Notes: generated by a model not told the origin, from the letters alone. DNA of 54,386 nt from Acidimicrobiia bacterium (GCA_024421095.1 JAHQYM010000006.1:1-54386); one strand, 5' to 3'. Shown: positions 25,475 to 35,235, numbered from the stretch's first letter. Translations and numbers: made by a program.

Positions 25475-25688
25475 TGCGGTGATTTTTTTGTTGGCGGCTG
25501 TGGCTTTAGCGATTCTTGGTTCGCTGATTTTGTGGTTGTGGCATCGGGCGAGGAGCGCCCCGTTGCCTTCGTTTAGCGAACATCTCAAGGCGATTGCGCC
25601 CCGAAAGGGTTCAGCGGTGGTGCAGCAACCACCAGGGGTTGTTACTTTGGATCGCGAATTTGACGAGGAGTTGCGTCCTGGCCCGTGA
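25467..25688 (+). CDS. single-pass small membrane protein upstream of mreB
   Basis: A 73-residue protein with one N-terminal hydrophobic segment (AVIFLLAAVALAILGSLILWLW, residues about 4-25), then a basic stretch and a short acidic tail ending DREFDEELRPGP. I do not recognise the family. It lies between moaE and mreB and overlaps the likely mreB start region, with its stop at 25686-25688. This suggests translational coupling to mreB and a possible role as a membrane partner of the MreB cytoskeleton, where mreC and mreD would normally be found. The role is inferred from position only. Confidence 0.6.
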   Translation: MSSAVIFLLAAVALAILGSLILWLWHRARSAPLPSFSEHLKAIAPRKGSAVVQQPPGVVTLDREFDEELRPGP

Positions 25689-26703
25689 CTTAGCTATCGA
25701 TTTGGGCACGGCCAACACTTTGGTTTATGCTCGTGGGGAGGGCATTGTTTTGAATGAGCCTTCCGTGATCGCGGTCAACAGCCGTACTCAGAAGGTGCTT
25801 GCCACGGGGCGTGAAGCTTGGCAGATGATTGGGCGTACACCGAGTCATATTGTTGCGGTGCGTCCGTTGCGCCAGGGGGCTATTACCGATTTTGATGTCA
25901 CTCAACGGATGATCCGCCTGCTTTTGCAGCGGGTGGGGGTAAGCAGGTTGAACCGTCCGAGGGTAGTTATTTGTGTGCCTTCGGCGATTACTGCTGTGGA
26001 ACGGCGTGCGGTGACCGATGCTGCTAGGGGGGCGGGTGCTGCTGATGCACAACTTATTGAGCAGCCGGTGGCAGCGGCGATTGGTGCTGATCTGCCGATT
26101 AATGAACCGATCGGAAACATGGTTATCGATATTGGTGGTGGCACTACCGAAACCGCTTTGCTGTCGCTCGGTGGCGTGGTTGCGCTTGAGGCGGTGCGGG
26201 TTGGTTCTTTTGATATTGATAGCGCGGTGCAGGCTTATGTGCGCCGTCAGTATGGTATAGCCGTTGGGGAGCGCACTGCTGAGGACATCAAGATTGTGTT
26301 GGGTTCGGCTGCGGTTACCGAGGGTGAGGTGAATGCTGAGGTTCGAGGTCGGGAGATGATGAGTGGTTTGCCGAAAACGATTGTGTTGACCCCGGTGGAG
26401 GTTCGTGGGGCGATTGAGGAGCCAGTTTCGGCGATGGTTGATTCGGTGCTTTCGTGTCTTTCGCAAGCGCCTCCGGAGTTGGCTCAAGACCTGATTGTGC
26501 AAGGCATTCATTTGGTTGGTGGGGGCGGTATGTTGCGGGGCATGGACCAACGGTTGGCGGACGCAACTAATGTTCAGGTTAATCTTGTGGATTCGCCGTT
26601 GGAAGCCGTGGCCTATGGTGCCGGCCGTGTGATCGAAAACTACGAGTCGGTGCGGGTCATGTTTATGACCACTTCTAATCCGCATAGCCGCGATCGTCAA
26701 TAA
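25660..26703 (+). CDS. mreB: rod-shape-determining actin homologue MreB
   Basis: A bacterial actin of about 340 residues that guides cell-wall synthesis at the membrane. Phosphate 1 loop is AIDLGTANTLVYARGEGIVLNEPSV, phosphate 2 is VIDIGGGTTETALLSLGG, and the adenosine loop is LVGGGGMLRGMDQRL. The start is uncertain: the matching N-terminus MARDLAIDLGTANT corresponds to a CTG at 25678, which has GAGGAG seven bases upstream (25665-25670). The nearest ordinary start in frame is TTG 25660, which has no ribosome site. I give the TTG coordinate as the conservative choice. No mreC, mreD, rodA or pbp2 lies beside it. The next gene overlaps by one base (TAATG). Confidence 0.93.
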   Translation: MTRSCVLARDLAIDLGTANTLVYARGEGIVLNEPSVIAVNSRTQKVLATGREAWQMIGRTPSHIVAVRPLRQGAITDFDVTQRMIRLLLQRVGVSRLNRPRVVICVPSAITAVERRAVTDAARGAGAADAQLIEQPVAAAIGADLPINEPIGNMVIDIGGGTTETALLSLGGVVALEAVRVGSFDIDSAVQAYVRRQYGIAVGERTAEDIKIVLGSAAVTEGEVNAEVRGREMMSGLPKTIVLTPVEVRGAIEEPVSAMVDSVLSCLSQAPPELAQDLIVQGIHLVGGGGMLRGMDQRLADATNVQVNLVDSPLEAVAYGAGRVIENYESVRVMFMTTSNPHSRDRQ

Positions 26704-27014
26704 TGGATGTGCCGAACATGACTAGTAGATCCAGCACCCATATCGAACGGCGTCTGAAGCGTGTTGCACACCAACTGAGCGTGTTGCGTGCCGACTTGCA
26801 AGTCACTGATGAACAACTGCAGCAGTTGCGTGATGAAGCGTATCAGGCGCGCCTGCGTGCGCTAGTTGCAGAGACTCCGCTTGCTGACCGGGAGTATCGC
26901 CTTAGTGCTCGACATCTTGATCAGCTTAGTCGTCATCGTGAGCGGGTAATTAGGCGGATCGCGCAAACCGAAGAAACCCAAGACATGCTTCTTGATCGTT
27001 TGAGTGCCTCGTGA
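26703..27014 (+). CDS. short coiled-coil protein of unknown function
   Basis: A 103-residue, strongly charged and almost entirely helical protein (HIERRLKRVAHQLSVLRADL, then TDEQLQQLRDEAYQARLRA and HLDQLSRHRERVIRRIAQ). There is no signal peptide or hydrophobic segment. The ATG at 26703 shares an A with the mreB stop, so it is coupled to mreB; ATG 26718 is an alternative. I do not recognise the family. A helical MreB-associated or nucleic-acid-binding role is possible but not shown. polA starts 28 bp later. Confidence 0.7.
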   Translation: MDVPNMTSRSSTHIERRLKRVAHQLSVLRADLQVTDEQLQQLRDEAYQARLRALVAETPLADREYRLSARHLDQLSRHRERVIRRIAQTEETQDMLLDRLSAS

Positions 27015-27041
27015 ACAGCCGAGCCAAGTAGGGTTTGCCCA

Positions 27042-29714
27042 GTGACAGAGACTAAGCTGATGCTGATCGACGGCAACTCTCTCGTTTACCGTGCCTTTTT
27101 TGCTCTACCCGAGGATATGTCAACGGCATCTGGGCAAGTAACCAACGCCGTGTATGGGTTCACTTCGATGCTAATCAATCTGCTCAAAGACCATTCACCT
27201 GAACTCATCGTGGTGGCTTTTGACCGCGCCGAACCCACGTTTCGCCATAAGCGGACACCGACCTACAAAGCACAGCGCGACGAAACCCCTAACCGCTTGC
27301 TTGAACAATTGGGAATTGTGCGTGAAATGCTTGATCTGTTGGCGATTCCGGTGCTCGACAAGGCCGGGTTTGAAGCTGACGACATCATCGCCACGTTGGC
27401 AACCCGAGGCCGTGACGCAAGCTGCGATGTGGTGATCGTCAGCGGCGATCGAGACAGCTACCAACTCGTTGAAGACCCGCATATCAAAGTTCTTTACAAC
27501 AAGCGGGGAGTGTCGGACTATGCCATATATGACAACGCCGGAATCAAGGCCAAAACTGGTGTGTCCCCAGAAGACTATGTGCAATACGCGGCGCTGCGCG
27601 GCGACCCCTCCGACAACCTGCCGGGCGTGCCTGGGGTTGGCGAGAAAACCGCCGCGAAGCTCATCAACGAACACGGCAGCATTGACGGCATCTATGGGGC
27701 GCTCGACAAACTCACTCCGAGGCTGAGGGCGAACCTCGCAGACCACGAAACCAATGTTCGCAACAATATTGAAATGATGACCTTGCTGCGCGATATGCAG
27801 CTTCCTGTGGAAATCCACGATCTGGTCATCGGTGAGATTGATCAGGTCAAACTTGCACGGCTTCTTGAGTTTTTGGAGTTCCGCAGGCTTGCTGAACGTT
27901 TGGACGAAGTGCTTGGCACCGAGTTGGCCAAATCAAAGCAAAGCAGTGTTGATGTGCTTGAAGCCGAGGTCTGTGTCTTGGAGACGCCAACTGCTGCGCT
28001 CGCGTCGCTCACTACGGCAAGCCAACAAGAAGAAGTTCTGGCATTGGCTGTGCCTGAGTACGGCCTAGACGATGGTTTGGCGTTCGTGATCGACAGTTCC
28101 GCTAATCGGGTCGGCTTTTTGCCGGGCGCGCTGCTAAAAGACCCAGAGCTGACGACTGGACTTAGTACACTGTTGGGTGCACACGGCAAACCTGTTGCCA
28201 TGCATGGTGCCAAAGCCACCGCGAGGCGCTTGCTGGATCGTGGAATAGATCTGCGGCAATTGGTGTTTGACACCAGCCTGGCTGCTTACTTGCTGAACCC
28301 CAACGAAACCACCTACGAACTTGGTTTGCTGCTAAAACGCCATACCGGCATGGAGTTGCCAAGCAGCGCGGCGCTCCCTGGGCAACTCAATCTTGATGCT
28401 ACTGACGCCGACTCACAAACCGAAACTGCACGCAACGCCTTAGCAGTCAATCGTTTGTTGGAACCGATGAGGGAGGCTTTGCAGGTTCACGCGCTCAGCG
28501 ATCTCAATGCTGAACTTGAAGTGCCGCTAGTGCGGGTGCTGGCCCGTATGGAACAACGCGGCATCGCCGTAGACCGTGATGCGCTCATTGCGATTCGTGA
28601 TGAACTCACCGCCGAAACGGAACAATATCGTGCTGCGGTGGTAGCGGCAGCAGGGCACGATTTCAACGTCAACAGCACCAAACAACTTCGCCAGGTGCTG
28701 TTTGACGAACTTGGTTTAACTCCGCAAAAGAAGACCAAAACGGGCTACAGCACTGATGCTCAGACGTTGGAGAAAATCCGTGACCAGCACGAGATTGTGG
28801 ACAATCTGCTGCGTTTTCGTGAGGTTGAGAAACTGCGCTCCACCTACGGCGAAGGTTTAGTTGCCGAGGTTGGGCCAAATGACCGCATCAGAGCTACTTT
28901 CAACCAAACCGTGGCTCGCACTGGGCGGTTGAGTTCGGATGCACCTAACCTGCACAATATTCCCTTGCGTTCGGGGCGGGGTCGCGTGTTCCGAACCGCT
29001 TTTGTGGCCCCGCCCAAGCACAAACTGCTAGTGGCAGACTACGACCAGATAGAATTGCGTTGTATCGCTCACCTTGCCGAAGACCCGGGATTGATTAGCG
29101 CTTTTGAGGCTGGAGACGATATTCACACCGCAACCGCCGCAAAGATTTTCCATATCGACGCTGCTGAGGTGGGTATTGAGCAGCGCTCAAAAGCCAAGAT
29201 GGTTTCCTACGGGCTGGCGTACGGTATGGAGGCATACGGTTTGTCGCAGAGGCTCAATATTGCGGTGCCGGAAGCGGCTGAAATACTAGATGCTTATTTC
29301 GAAGCGTTTCCAGCGGTTCAACACTATATGGACCAGACTGTGAGTTTGGCGCGGCAGCGTGGCTACACCGAAACATTGTTCGGGAGGCGGAGGCAGATCC
29401 CAGAACTCAACTCAACGAATCGGCAGGTGCGTCAGGCGGGGGAACGTCAAGCCATGAACGCCGCTATTCAAGGTTTGGCCGCCGACATTTTCAAAGTTGC
29501 TCTAGTGCGCCTAGACGGAGCTTTTGAGTCGGCGGATTTGAAGAGCCGTATTGTGCTTCAAGTTCATGACGAAATTATTGTGGAATCACCCGACCAAGAA
29601 GTTGCAGAGGCTAAAGACTTGATTACCGCGATCATGCGAGACGCATTTGAGTTGCGTGTCCCGCTTGAGATCGACTTGCATGTTGGGACGACTTGGGCTG
29701 AAGCGAAAAGTTGA
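27042..29714 (+). CDS. polA: DNA polymerase I
   Basis: An 890-residue repair and Okazaki-fragment polymerase starting at GTG 27042. The 5' nuclease domain occupies residues 1 to about 300 (LMLIDGNSLVYRAFFAL, FEADDIIATLA, GDPSDNLPGVPGVGEKTA). The middle exonuclease-like domain (about 310-490) lacks the DxE and other acidic residues for proofreading, as in other actinobacteria. In the polymerase domain motif A is DYDQIELR starting near Asp666 (commonly DYSQIELR). Motif B is KMVSYGLAYG, with Tyr723 at the position of Escherichia coli Phe762, and motif C is VHDE near 842. It is upstream of rpsA. Confidence 0.97.
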   Translation: MTETKLMLIDGNSLVYRAFFALPEDMSTASGQVTNAVYGFTSMLINLLKDHSPELIVVAFDRAEPTFRHKRTPTYKAQRDETPNRLLEQLGIVREMLDLLAIPVLDKAGFEADDIIATLATRGRDASCDVVIVSGDRDSYQLVEDPHIKVLYNKRGVSDYAIYDNAGIKAKTGVSPEDYVQYAALRGDPSDNLPGVPGVGEKTAAKLINEHGSIDGIYGALDKLTPRLRANLADHETNVRNNIEMMTLLRDMQLPVEIHDLVIGEIDQVKLARLLEFLEFRRLAERLDEVLGTELAKSKQSSVDVLEAEVCVLETPTAALASLTTASQQEEVLALAVPEYGLDDGLAFVIDSSANRVGFLPGALLKDPELTTGLSTLLGAHGKPVAMHGAKATARRLLDRGIDLRQLVFDTSLAAYLLNPNETTYELGLLLKRHTGMELPSSAALPGQLNLDATDADSQTETARNALAVNRLLEPMREALQVHALSDLNAELEVPLVRVLARMEQRGIAVDRDALIAIRDELTAETEQYRAAVVAAAGHDFNVNSTKQLRQVLFDELGLTPQKKTKTGYSTDAQTLEKIRDQHEIVDNLLRFREVEKLRSTYGEGLVAEVGPNDRIRATFNQTVARTGRLSSDAPNLHNIPLRSGRGRVFRTAFVAPPKHKLLVADYDQIELRCIAHLAEDPGLISAFEAGDDIHTATAAKIFHIDAAEVGIEQRSKAKMVSYGLAYGMEAYGLSQRLNIAVPEAAEILDAYFEAFPAVQHYMDQTVSLARQRGYTETLFGRRRQIPELNSTNRQVRQAGERQAMNAAIQGLAADIFKVALVRLDGAFESADLKSRIVLQVHDEIIVESPDQEVAEAKDLITAIMRDAFELRVPLEIDLHVGTTWAEAKS

Positions 29715-29858
29715 GCATTACGGACACAACTAGACGTTTCGCAAACCCCGTGCGGGTGAGTCGTTTGCGGTAGTTCTTGGTAGTGTTTGGTGGCTGTCTA
29801 ACTGACAGGGTTCCGTAGTCGGATGCTGCGGAGTCACCTCAACCCGACAAGAAAATAT
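29715..29858 (+). promoter_or_regulatory. rpsA leader with two inverted repeats
   Basis: The gap between polA and rpsA contains CGCAAAC (29740-29746) facing GTTTGCG (29763-29769), with a smaller CCCG/CGGG hairpin inside, and CTGTC (29794-29798) facing GACAG (29804-29808) across five bases. S1 mRNAs are self-regulated through leader structure in other bacteria, so these hairpins are candidates, or the first may end polA transcription. It has no clear T-run. Confidence 0.35.
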
Positions 29859-31331
29859 ATGCAAAACGAAACAACAACAATCAATGCAGAAACCCGCTTC
29901 GGCACCTTCGATGCAGATGGCAATTACACCCCTCGTCAAATTGTTGACGCCGATGTCAAGGGGTTGGATATCGAAGAGGCGTACACCTCGGCAATGGTTG
30001 TTGTGGAAGACGGTCAATTAGTTGAAGGCACAGTCGTTCGAGTCGATCAAGACGAAGTGCTGCTCGACATTGGTTACAAATCTGAAGGCGTGATACCGAG
30101 CCGTGAGTTGTCGATACGCAACGACGTTGACCCTAGTGAAATTGTTGCGATGGGAGAGAAACTCGAAGCCTTGGTGCTCACCAAAGAAGACAAAGACGGG
30201 CAACTGATACTGTCCAAAAAGCGAGCCCAATATGAACGGGCTTGGGGCGAGATTGAAGCCGTCAAACAAGCTGGGGGGATGGTGCAGGGTGCAGTCATTG
30301 AAGTGGTGAAAGGCGGCTTGATTATGGATATTGGTTTGCGTGGATTCGTGCCTGCTTCTCTCGTTGAATTGCGCCGCGTGCGAGACCTGCATCCTTATAT
30401 TGGCCAAAATTTTGAGGCCAAGATCATTGAACTTGATAAGAACCGCAACAATGTGGTGTTGTCCCGTCGGGCTTGGTTGGAAGAAGCCCAGAAAGAGCAG
30501 CGCGAGGCCTTCTTGGATAATCTCAAACCGGGGGAGCAACGCAAAGGTGTGGTGTCTTCGGTGGTGAACTTTGGGGTTTTCGTGGATCTTGGCGGGATGG
30601 ACGGATTGGTCCACGTGTCGGAACTTTCTTGGAAGCATGTTGATCACCCCAATTCGGTCGTTGCTGTTGGTGACGAAATTGATGTGGAGGTTCTTGAAGT
30701 GGATCTCAGCCGCGAGCGGATTAGTCTTTCGCTGAAAGCCACTCAGCAAGATCCGTGGCAGGATTTCGCTTCAAGTCATCGTGTTGGTGAGTTGGTTTAT
30801 GGTCGTATCACCAAACTCGTTCAGTTCGGTTCGTTCGTGCAGGTGGGCGATGGCATTGAGGGGTTGGTGCATATTTCTGAAATGTCTGCACACCATATTG
30901 ACGCACCGGCGCAGGTGGTCACGCCAGGCGAAGAATTATGGGTGAAGATCATTGATCTCGACTTGCAACGCCGCCGTATTAGCTTATCGATTAAACAAGC
31001 GGCGGAAGGTGGTCAGGTGGCTGCCGAATATCAAGAACATTTCGGTGACCATGCATATGATGCCGAAGGGAACTATATCGGTGGTGACGGGAGTTCTGAA
31101 GGTCAACAAGCTTGGGAAGAGTATTACGCCGAAACTGGTTTAGATACGGCTCTTACTGGCGTTATCGAGACCGATGAAGACGGCACTTCTTACGAATATG
31201 TGGAAGTGACCGAAGAAGTTGAGAACGATGAAGTCGCCAGTCACGATGCAACCGCAACTGTTGCGGATTCTGCAGTGGTTTCTGATGTGGCGGAGCAAGA
31301 CCTCAAAGCAAATCCAGCGCCTGTAGCGTAG
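29859..31331 (+). CDS. rpsA: 30S ribosomal protein S1
   Basis: A 490-residue protein from ATG 29859 (MQNETTTINAETRFGTFDADG); an upstream ATG at 29823 would add an atypical 12-residue tail. Four S1 RNA-binding domains follow: about 40-110 (VEGTVVRVDQDEVLLDIGYKSEG), 127-195 (VQGAVIEVVKGGLIMDIGLRG), 210-282 (RKGVVSSVVNFGVFVDLGG) and 297-370 (VYGRITKLVQFGSFVQVGD). The C-terminal 120 residues are acidic and irregular. Four domains are normal for actinobacterial S1, against six in Gram-negatives. The order polA, rpsA, coaE, uvrB is a common actinobacterial arrangement. Confidence 0.97.
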   Translation: MQNETTTINAETRFGTFDADGNYTPRQIVDADVKGLDIEEAYTSAMVVVEDGQLVEGTVVRVDQDEVLLDIGYKSEGVIPSRELSIRNDVDPSEIVAMGEKLEALVLTKEDKDGQLILSKKRAQYERAWGEIEAVKQAGGMVQGAVIEVVKGGLIMDIGLRGFVPASLVELRRVRDLHPYIGQNFEAKIIELDKNRNNVVLSRRAWLEEAQKEQREAFLDNLKPGEQRKGVVSSVVNFGVFVDLGGMDGLVHVSELSWKHVDHPNSVVAVGDEIDVEVLEVDLSRERISLSLKATQQDPWQDFASSHRVGELVYGRITKLVQFGSFVQVGDGIEGLVHISEMSAHHIDAPAQVVTPGEELWVKIIDLDLQRRRISLSIKQAAEGGQVAAEYQEHFGDHAYDAEGNYIGGDGSSEGQQAWEEYYAETGLDTALTGVIETDEDGTSYEYVEVTEEVENDEVASHDATATVADSAVVSDVAEQDLKANPAPVA

Positions 31332-31333
31332 CA

Positions 31334-31963
31334 GTGAAAGCTGTCGCGCTAACTGGCGTGATCGGCTCAGGTAAATCTAGCGTCGCGGCCGCTTTGGTGG
31401 CGCGTGGAGCAAACTTGATTGACGCTGATTCGATTGTGCGCCGATTGCAGCAACCCGGTTCCGTTGTGTTTGAGGCGATGCTGCAACGTTGGGGCGCTGC
31501 GGTGGTTGCCGATGACGGCACTTTGAATCGTCGAGCGGTTGCACAGATCGTGTTTAGTGATGCCGCCGAACTCGCGGCTCTTGAGGCAATCGTGCATCCG
31601 CCGCTTTATCTTGAGATTGAAAACCAACGGCAGAACTATGCGCGGTCGGTGGCTTGTGATGCGCTGGTGATTTTCGATTTGCCGCTCCTTGTGGGGGCTG
31701 ACGGTGCGTCTATTGCTGACCGCTTCGGGAAATTCTCGGGGATTATCGTGGTTGATGTTCCTTGCGAACTTGCTGTGCAGCGTTTGGTGGAGAGCCGTGG
31801 TTTTCGCGAAGCCGAAGCGTGGGCACGTATCACTAGTCAAGCAAGCCGAGAAGCCCGCCTAGCTGTTGCTGATTGGGTAATCGACAACTCTGCCGATTTG
31901 GAAACGCTCACCCGCAACATCAACCGAACTTGGGAGTGGATAAAATCTCTTCCAAACGTCTAG
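31334..31963 (+). CDS. coaE: dephospho-CoA kinase
   Basis: A 209-residue P-loop kinase catalysing the last step of coenzyme A synthesis. The P-loop is GVIGSGKS (residues 8-15), followed by the CoaE phrase [21 protein letters not shown], and later [27 protein letters not shown] and [30 protein letters not shown] 31334 begins 2 bp after the rpsA stop, so rpsA and coaE are likely one transcript. Some actinobacteria carry an additional C-terminal UPF0157 domain on CoaE; this one is the short form. Confidence 0.95.
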   Translation: MKAVALTGVIGSGKSSVAAALVARGANLIDADSIVRRLQQPGSVVFEAMLQRWGAAVVADDGTLNRRAVAQIVFSDAAELAALEAIVHPPLYLEIENQRQNYARSVACDALVIFDLPLLVGADGASIADRFGKFSGIIVVDVPCELAVQRLVESRGFREAEAWARITSQASREARLAVADWVIDNSADLETLTRNINRTWEWIKSLPNV

Positions 31964-31973
31964 GTTGTTGAGG

Positions 31974-34022
31974 ATGCCTCCAGCAACAGTTCCGAGCGAC
32001 CGCACGGCCTTGAAGGTCGTGTCGGGTTTTCAACCGAGTGGTGACCAACCAACGGCAATCGCAGCGCTGGCTGATGGTATTGCACGAGGCGACCGTTTCC
32101 AAACTTTGTTGGGAATCACTGGTTCAGGCAAAAGCGCTACTATCGCTTGGACTATTGAAAGAGTTCAGCGCCCAACGCTGGTGTTGGCACCAAACAAGTC
32201 GTTAGCCGCGCAGTTGGCAAACGAGTTGAAAGAGTTTTTTCCGCACAACCGAGTTGAGTATTTCGTCAGTTACTACGACTATTACCAACCGGAGGCGTAT
32301 ATGCCTTCAAGCGATACTTATATTGAGAAAGACTCGTCTGTAAACGATGAAATAGATCGCTTGCGTCATTCTGCCACTTCGGCTTTGTTGACTAGGCGAG
32401 ACACGATAGTGGTTGCGTCTGTGTCGGCTATCTATGGTTTGGGATCACCTGAGGAATACGAAAAACAATTGCTGGTTTTGCATGCCGGTCAGGAATATGC
32501 TCAACGTTCAATTTTGCGGCGTCTCGTTGATCTGCAATATGAGCGTAACGACATGAACTTGGTTCGCGGCAAGTTCAGAGTTCGTGGAGACACCATAGAA
32601 ATCCATCCGGCATATGACGAAACGGCGGTAAGGGTGGAACTATTTGGAGATGAGGTAACACAGATTACGGTGGTAGACCCGCTTACGGGAGAAAAGCTGG
32701 AGACGTTAGAAGATCTTGTGGTGTTTCCTGCGACCCATTACGCCACCAGCGAAGCCACCATGATCGCGGCGATGCAACGGATTGAACAGGAGTTGGTCGA
32801 GCGTTTGGCCTGGTTTGATAAAGAGGGGAAACTTCTTGAGGCTCAACGTTTGCGGATGCGTACAGAATACGACTTGGAGATGATGCAAGAAGTTGGCTAC
32901 TGCAACGGGATTGAGAACTATTCAGCACCGATAGATGGGCGTAATCCGGGCGAAGCTCCATATACGTTGCTTGATTACTTCCCGGAAGACTTTTTGATGG
33001 TGATTGACGAGTCGCATGTGGCGGTACCGCAACTTCACGGCCAATACGAAGGTGACCGCAGTCGTAAAGCCACATTGATTGATCACGGCTTCCGGCTGCC
33101 TTCGGCGGCAGATAACCGTCCTTTGCGCTTTAGCGAAGTGATGGAACGAATCAACCAAGTGGTTTTCTTGTCTGCTACGCCCGGTGCGTACGAACTGGAG
33201 GTTTCCTCGCAGGTGGTTGAACAGATTGTAAGACCTACTGGCTTGGTTGACCCGGCGGTGCTCGTCAAACCCACCAAAGGACAGATTGACGACCTGCAAG
33301 AACTAATCGCCGGCCGGGTAGGGCGAGGAGAACGAGTGTTGGTCACCACGCTCACTAAGAAAATGGCGGAAGACCTTACCGACTACCTCCTCGAACTTGG
33401 TGTGCGGGTTCGTTATTTGCACAGCGAAGTGGACACCATTGCCCGCATCGAGATTTTGCGGGACCTGCGTATGGGTTCTTTTGATGTGCTGGTTGGGATC
33501 AACTTGTTGCGTGAAGGTCTTGACCTTCCTGAGGTGTCTTTGGTGGCGATCCTTGATGCCGACAAGGAAGGATTTTTGCGCAGCGAAACCTCGCTTATTC
33601 AGATGATCGGCAGGGCGGCTCGCAACGTTGCTGGCGAGGTGGTGATGTACGCAGACCGGGTTACCGATTCGATGCGAAGGGCAATTAACGAGACTATGCG
33701 CCGCCGTCAACTGCAGCAAGAATTCAACGCGCAACACGGCATAGACCCGCAGTCGGTCCGTAAAGAAATCACCGATATTTTGTCGATGATACGGCCCCGA
33801 GAACAAACCGCGCCAGTGCCGCATGCCTTAGCGGAACTAGGACGTAAGCGCCGCGCAACCGATGAACTGAGTGACCTGCCCGAAGTTGAACTTACTAAGT
33901 TGATTGCCTCACTTGAACAAGAAATGCACGATGCGGCGGTTGATCTGCGTTTCGAGTACGCGGCTCGCTTACGTGACGAAGTCAAAGAATTGCGCCGCGA
34001 ATTGCGTGACATGCGTGGTTAA
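31974..34022 (+). CDS. uvrB: excinuclease ABC subunit B
   Basis: A 682-residue nucleotide-excision-repair helicase-like protein that loads damaged DNA for UvrC. It has the N-terminal [11 protein letters not shown], Walker [14 protein letters not shown], the beta-hairpin that grips DNA ([20 protein letters not shown]), [21 protein letters not shown], helicase motif V/VI text ([38 protein letters not shown]) and the C-terminal UVR domain ([27 protein letters not shown]). Start ATG 31974 fits the family better than TTG 31965. uvrA and uvrC are not nearby. Confidence 0.97.
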   Translation: MPPATVPSDRTALKVVSGFQPSGDQPTAIAALADGIARGDRFQTLLGITGSGKSATIAWTIERVQRPTLVLAPNKSLAAQLANELKEFFPHNRVEYFVSYYDYYQPEAYMPSSDTYIEKDSSVNDEIDRLRHSATSALLTRRDTIVVASVSAIYGLGSPEEYEKQLLVLHAGQEYAQRSILRRLVDLQYERNDMNLVRGKFRVRGDTIEIHPAYDETAVRVELFGDEVTQITVVDPLTGEKLETLEDLVVFPATHYATSEATMIAAMQRIEQELVERLAWFDKEGKLLEAQRLRMRTEYDLEMMQEVGYCNGIENYSAPIDGRNPGEAPYTLLDYFPEDFLMVIDESHVAVPQLHGQYEGDRSRKATLIDHGFRLPSAADNRPLRFSEVMERINQVVFLSATPGAYELEVSSQVVEQIVRPTGLVDPAVLVKPTKGQIDDLQELIAGRVGRGERVLVTTLTKKMAEDLTDYLLELGVRVRYLHSEVDTIARIEILRDLRMGSFDVLVGINLLREGLDLPEVSLVAILDADKEGFLRSETSLIQMIGRAARNVAGEVVMYADRVTDSMRRAINETMRRRQLQQEFNAQHGIDPQSVRKEITDILSMIRPREQTAPVPHALAELGRKRRATDELSDLPEVELTKLIASLEQEMHDAAVDLRFEYAARLRDEVKELRRELRDMRG

Positions 34023-34039
34023 AAAAGCTTACGGTATTG

Positions 34040-34113
34040 TGGAGCTGGCGGGATTCGAACCCGCGACCCCCTGCTTGCAAAGCAGGTACTCTAACCAACT
34101 GAGCTACAGCCCC
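34040..34113 (-). tRNA. tRNA-Ala (anticodon TGC)
   Basis: A 74-nt cloverleaf on the minus strand: acceptor GGGGCTG/CAGCTCC with the alanine identity pair G3:U70, D arm GCTC/GAGT-like, anticodon stem CCTGC/GCAGG with loop TTTGCAA (anticodon TGC), T arm with TTCGAAT and discriminator A. No CCA is encoded. It is convergent with uvrB. Confidence 0.97.
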
Positions 34114-34173
34114 GAGAACCCATTACCATAGCGGATTACCGCCAAAACGCGACTTTGCTAGCACTGCGTTGGG

Positions 34174-35235
34174 CTATGGGGCAAGCGGTCGTCCGAAAGG
34201 CAGGTGTTCTTGCCAGGTGTGCAGAAAAGATTCAGCCGAATAGCAGGCGGACATGAACGGCCCTTCGTCATGGGATGCAAACTCGTGGCTCACAGTGCGT
34301 ACGGTTTCGGTGACCTCTGCAAGGATTTCGGCTTCGGTGCGGGTCGGGCTTCCCCATAATGCGATAGTTGAGCCTGCTAAAGCCACGAAATCTGCGGGCG
34401 CGGCCACGCCAGCACCTCGCAACACCGCCAAAGCTCTAGCCGTTAGCGGGATACGTCCACAGGCAACCACCGCCTTCACGTCAAGCATGGACGCGGCAAC
34501 TTGATGGTTGACCACACCCATCTTTGAGCCAACAAACACCACCTCAGTTCCTGATGCGAACACTTTCTCGTGAGGTTCAACTACACCAAGTTCGTGAACC
34601 AACTCGGCACCTTGTGCGTCCCATGCATCGCTAAGAGCTTGCACCTCAAGCCCAGACTTTGAACTCACGCAACCTACTGATGTGGCTATTGCACGAACCA
34701 CTGCGCCACGCTCAACTACCGCTGCGGCCAACGCCGGCCCGTTCGCAGCGAAACCCTCAATCGCCACATTTCGGCCGCTCAGGCCGTCCACACCCCCAAC
34801 ACATTGATCTGCGCAAACGGCAGCACTTAGCCCCTCGCAACCGTCGGCAAAAGATGAAGCGCCTCGGTTGGTGGCTCCACCGAGCCTCGCCGTGTCACGC
34901 GGGTCATCAGCACGCAAAGGAGCCAACTCAGCTTCACTCACACCCTTGGCCGCATCAGGCAAATATGTGCCTTGTTTGACTAACTCCGCCGCCTCGGCCA
35001 CGAACTTGGCGATAGCTTCTTGGCGTGTCGGCACAGGTGCGCTAATCCCTGCTGAGGCACCGCCATAGCGCATGTTGAGTGCAGCATAGGTGTAGGTTTG
35101 CGACCGTGCCAATTCTTTGGCACCGCCTTGAAGCACTCTGCGAGCCCAGCGAAGCGGGCCCGAAGAAGCAGCCACATCAGGCAAATCAATAGCAACGAAA
35201 GCGTCTGTAGACGCAAACTTGTGTATCCGCACCAT
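34174..35235 (-). CDS. Glu/Leu/Phe/Val dehydrogenase-like protein lacking the catalytic residues
   Basis: A 353-residue protein whose order of blocks follows glutamate dehydrogenases. LNMRYGGASAGISAPVPT (residues 53-70) sits where GDHs have PxGGxKGG, YLPDAAKGV (91-99) where they have Y-x-x-x-x-D-x-G-T, the Rossmann segment is NVAIEGFAANGPALAAAVVERGA (core 161-166), and MGVVNHQVAASMLDVKAVVACGRIPLTARA corresponds to the 'enqIt...ak-v-EGAN-P-T' block. The catalytic Lys (position of Ser61) and catalytic Asp (position of Ala96) both appear replaced, so normal amino-acid oxidation is unlikely. It is 17 bp downstream of a ferredoxin gene on the same strand. It could be a redox or binding protein built on the GDH fold. 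Family call moderate; function unknown. Confidence 0.65.
   Translation of the reverse strand: MVRIHKFASTDAFVAIDLPDVAASSGPLRWARRVLQGGAKELARSQTYTYAALNMRYGGASAGISAPVPTRQEAIAKFVAEAAELVKQGTYLPDAAKGVSEAELAPLRADDPRDTARLGGATNRGASSFADGCEGLSAAVCADQCVGGVDGLSGRNVAIEGFAANGPALAAAVVERGAVVRAIATSVGCVSSKSGLEVQALSDAWDAQGAELVHELGVVEPHEKVFASGTEVVFVGSKMGVVNHQVAASMLDVKAVVACGRIPLTARALAVLRGAGVAAPADFVALAGSTIALWGSPTRTEAEILAEVTETVRTVSHEFASHDEGPFMSACYSAESFLHTWQEHLPFGRPLAP

Noticed and set aside
33904-34131. Plus-strand open frame over the tRNA-Ala gene ending in LAGFEPATPCLQSR-type sequence
   Set aside because: This peptide is a well-known artefact of translating the antisense of a tRNA gene.
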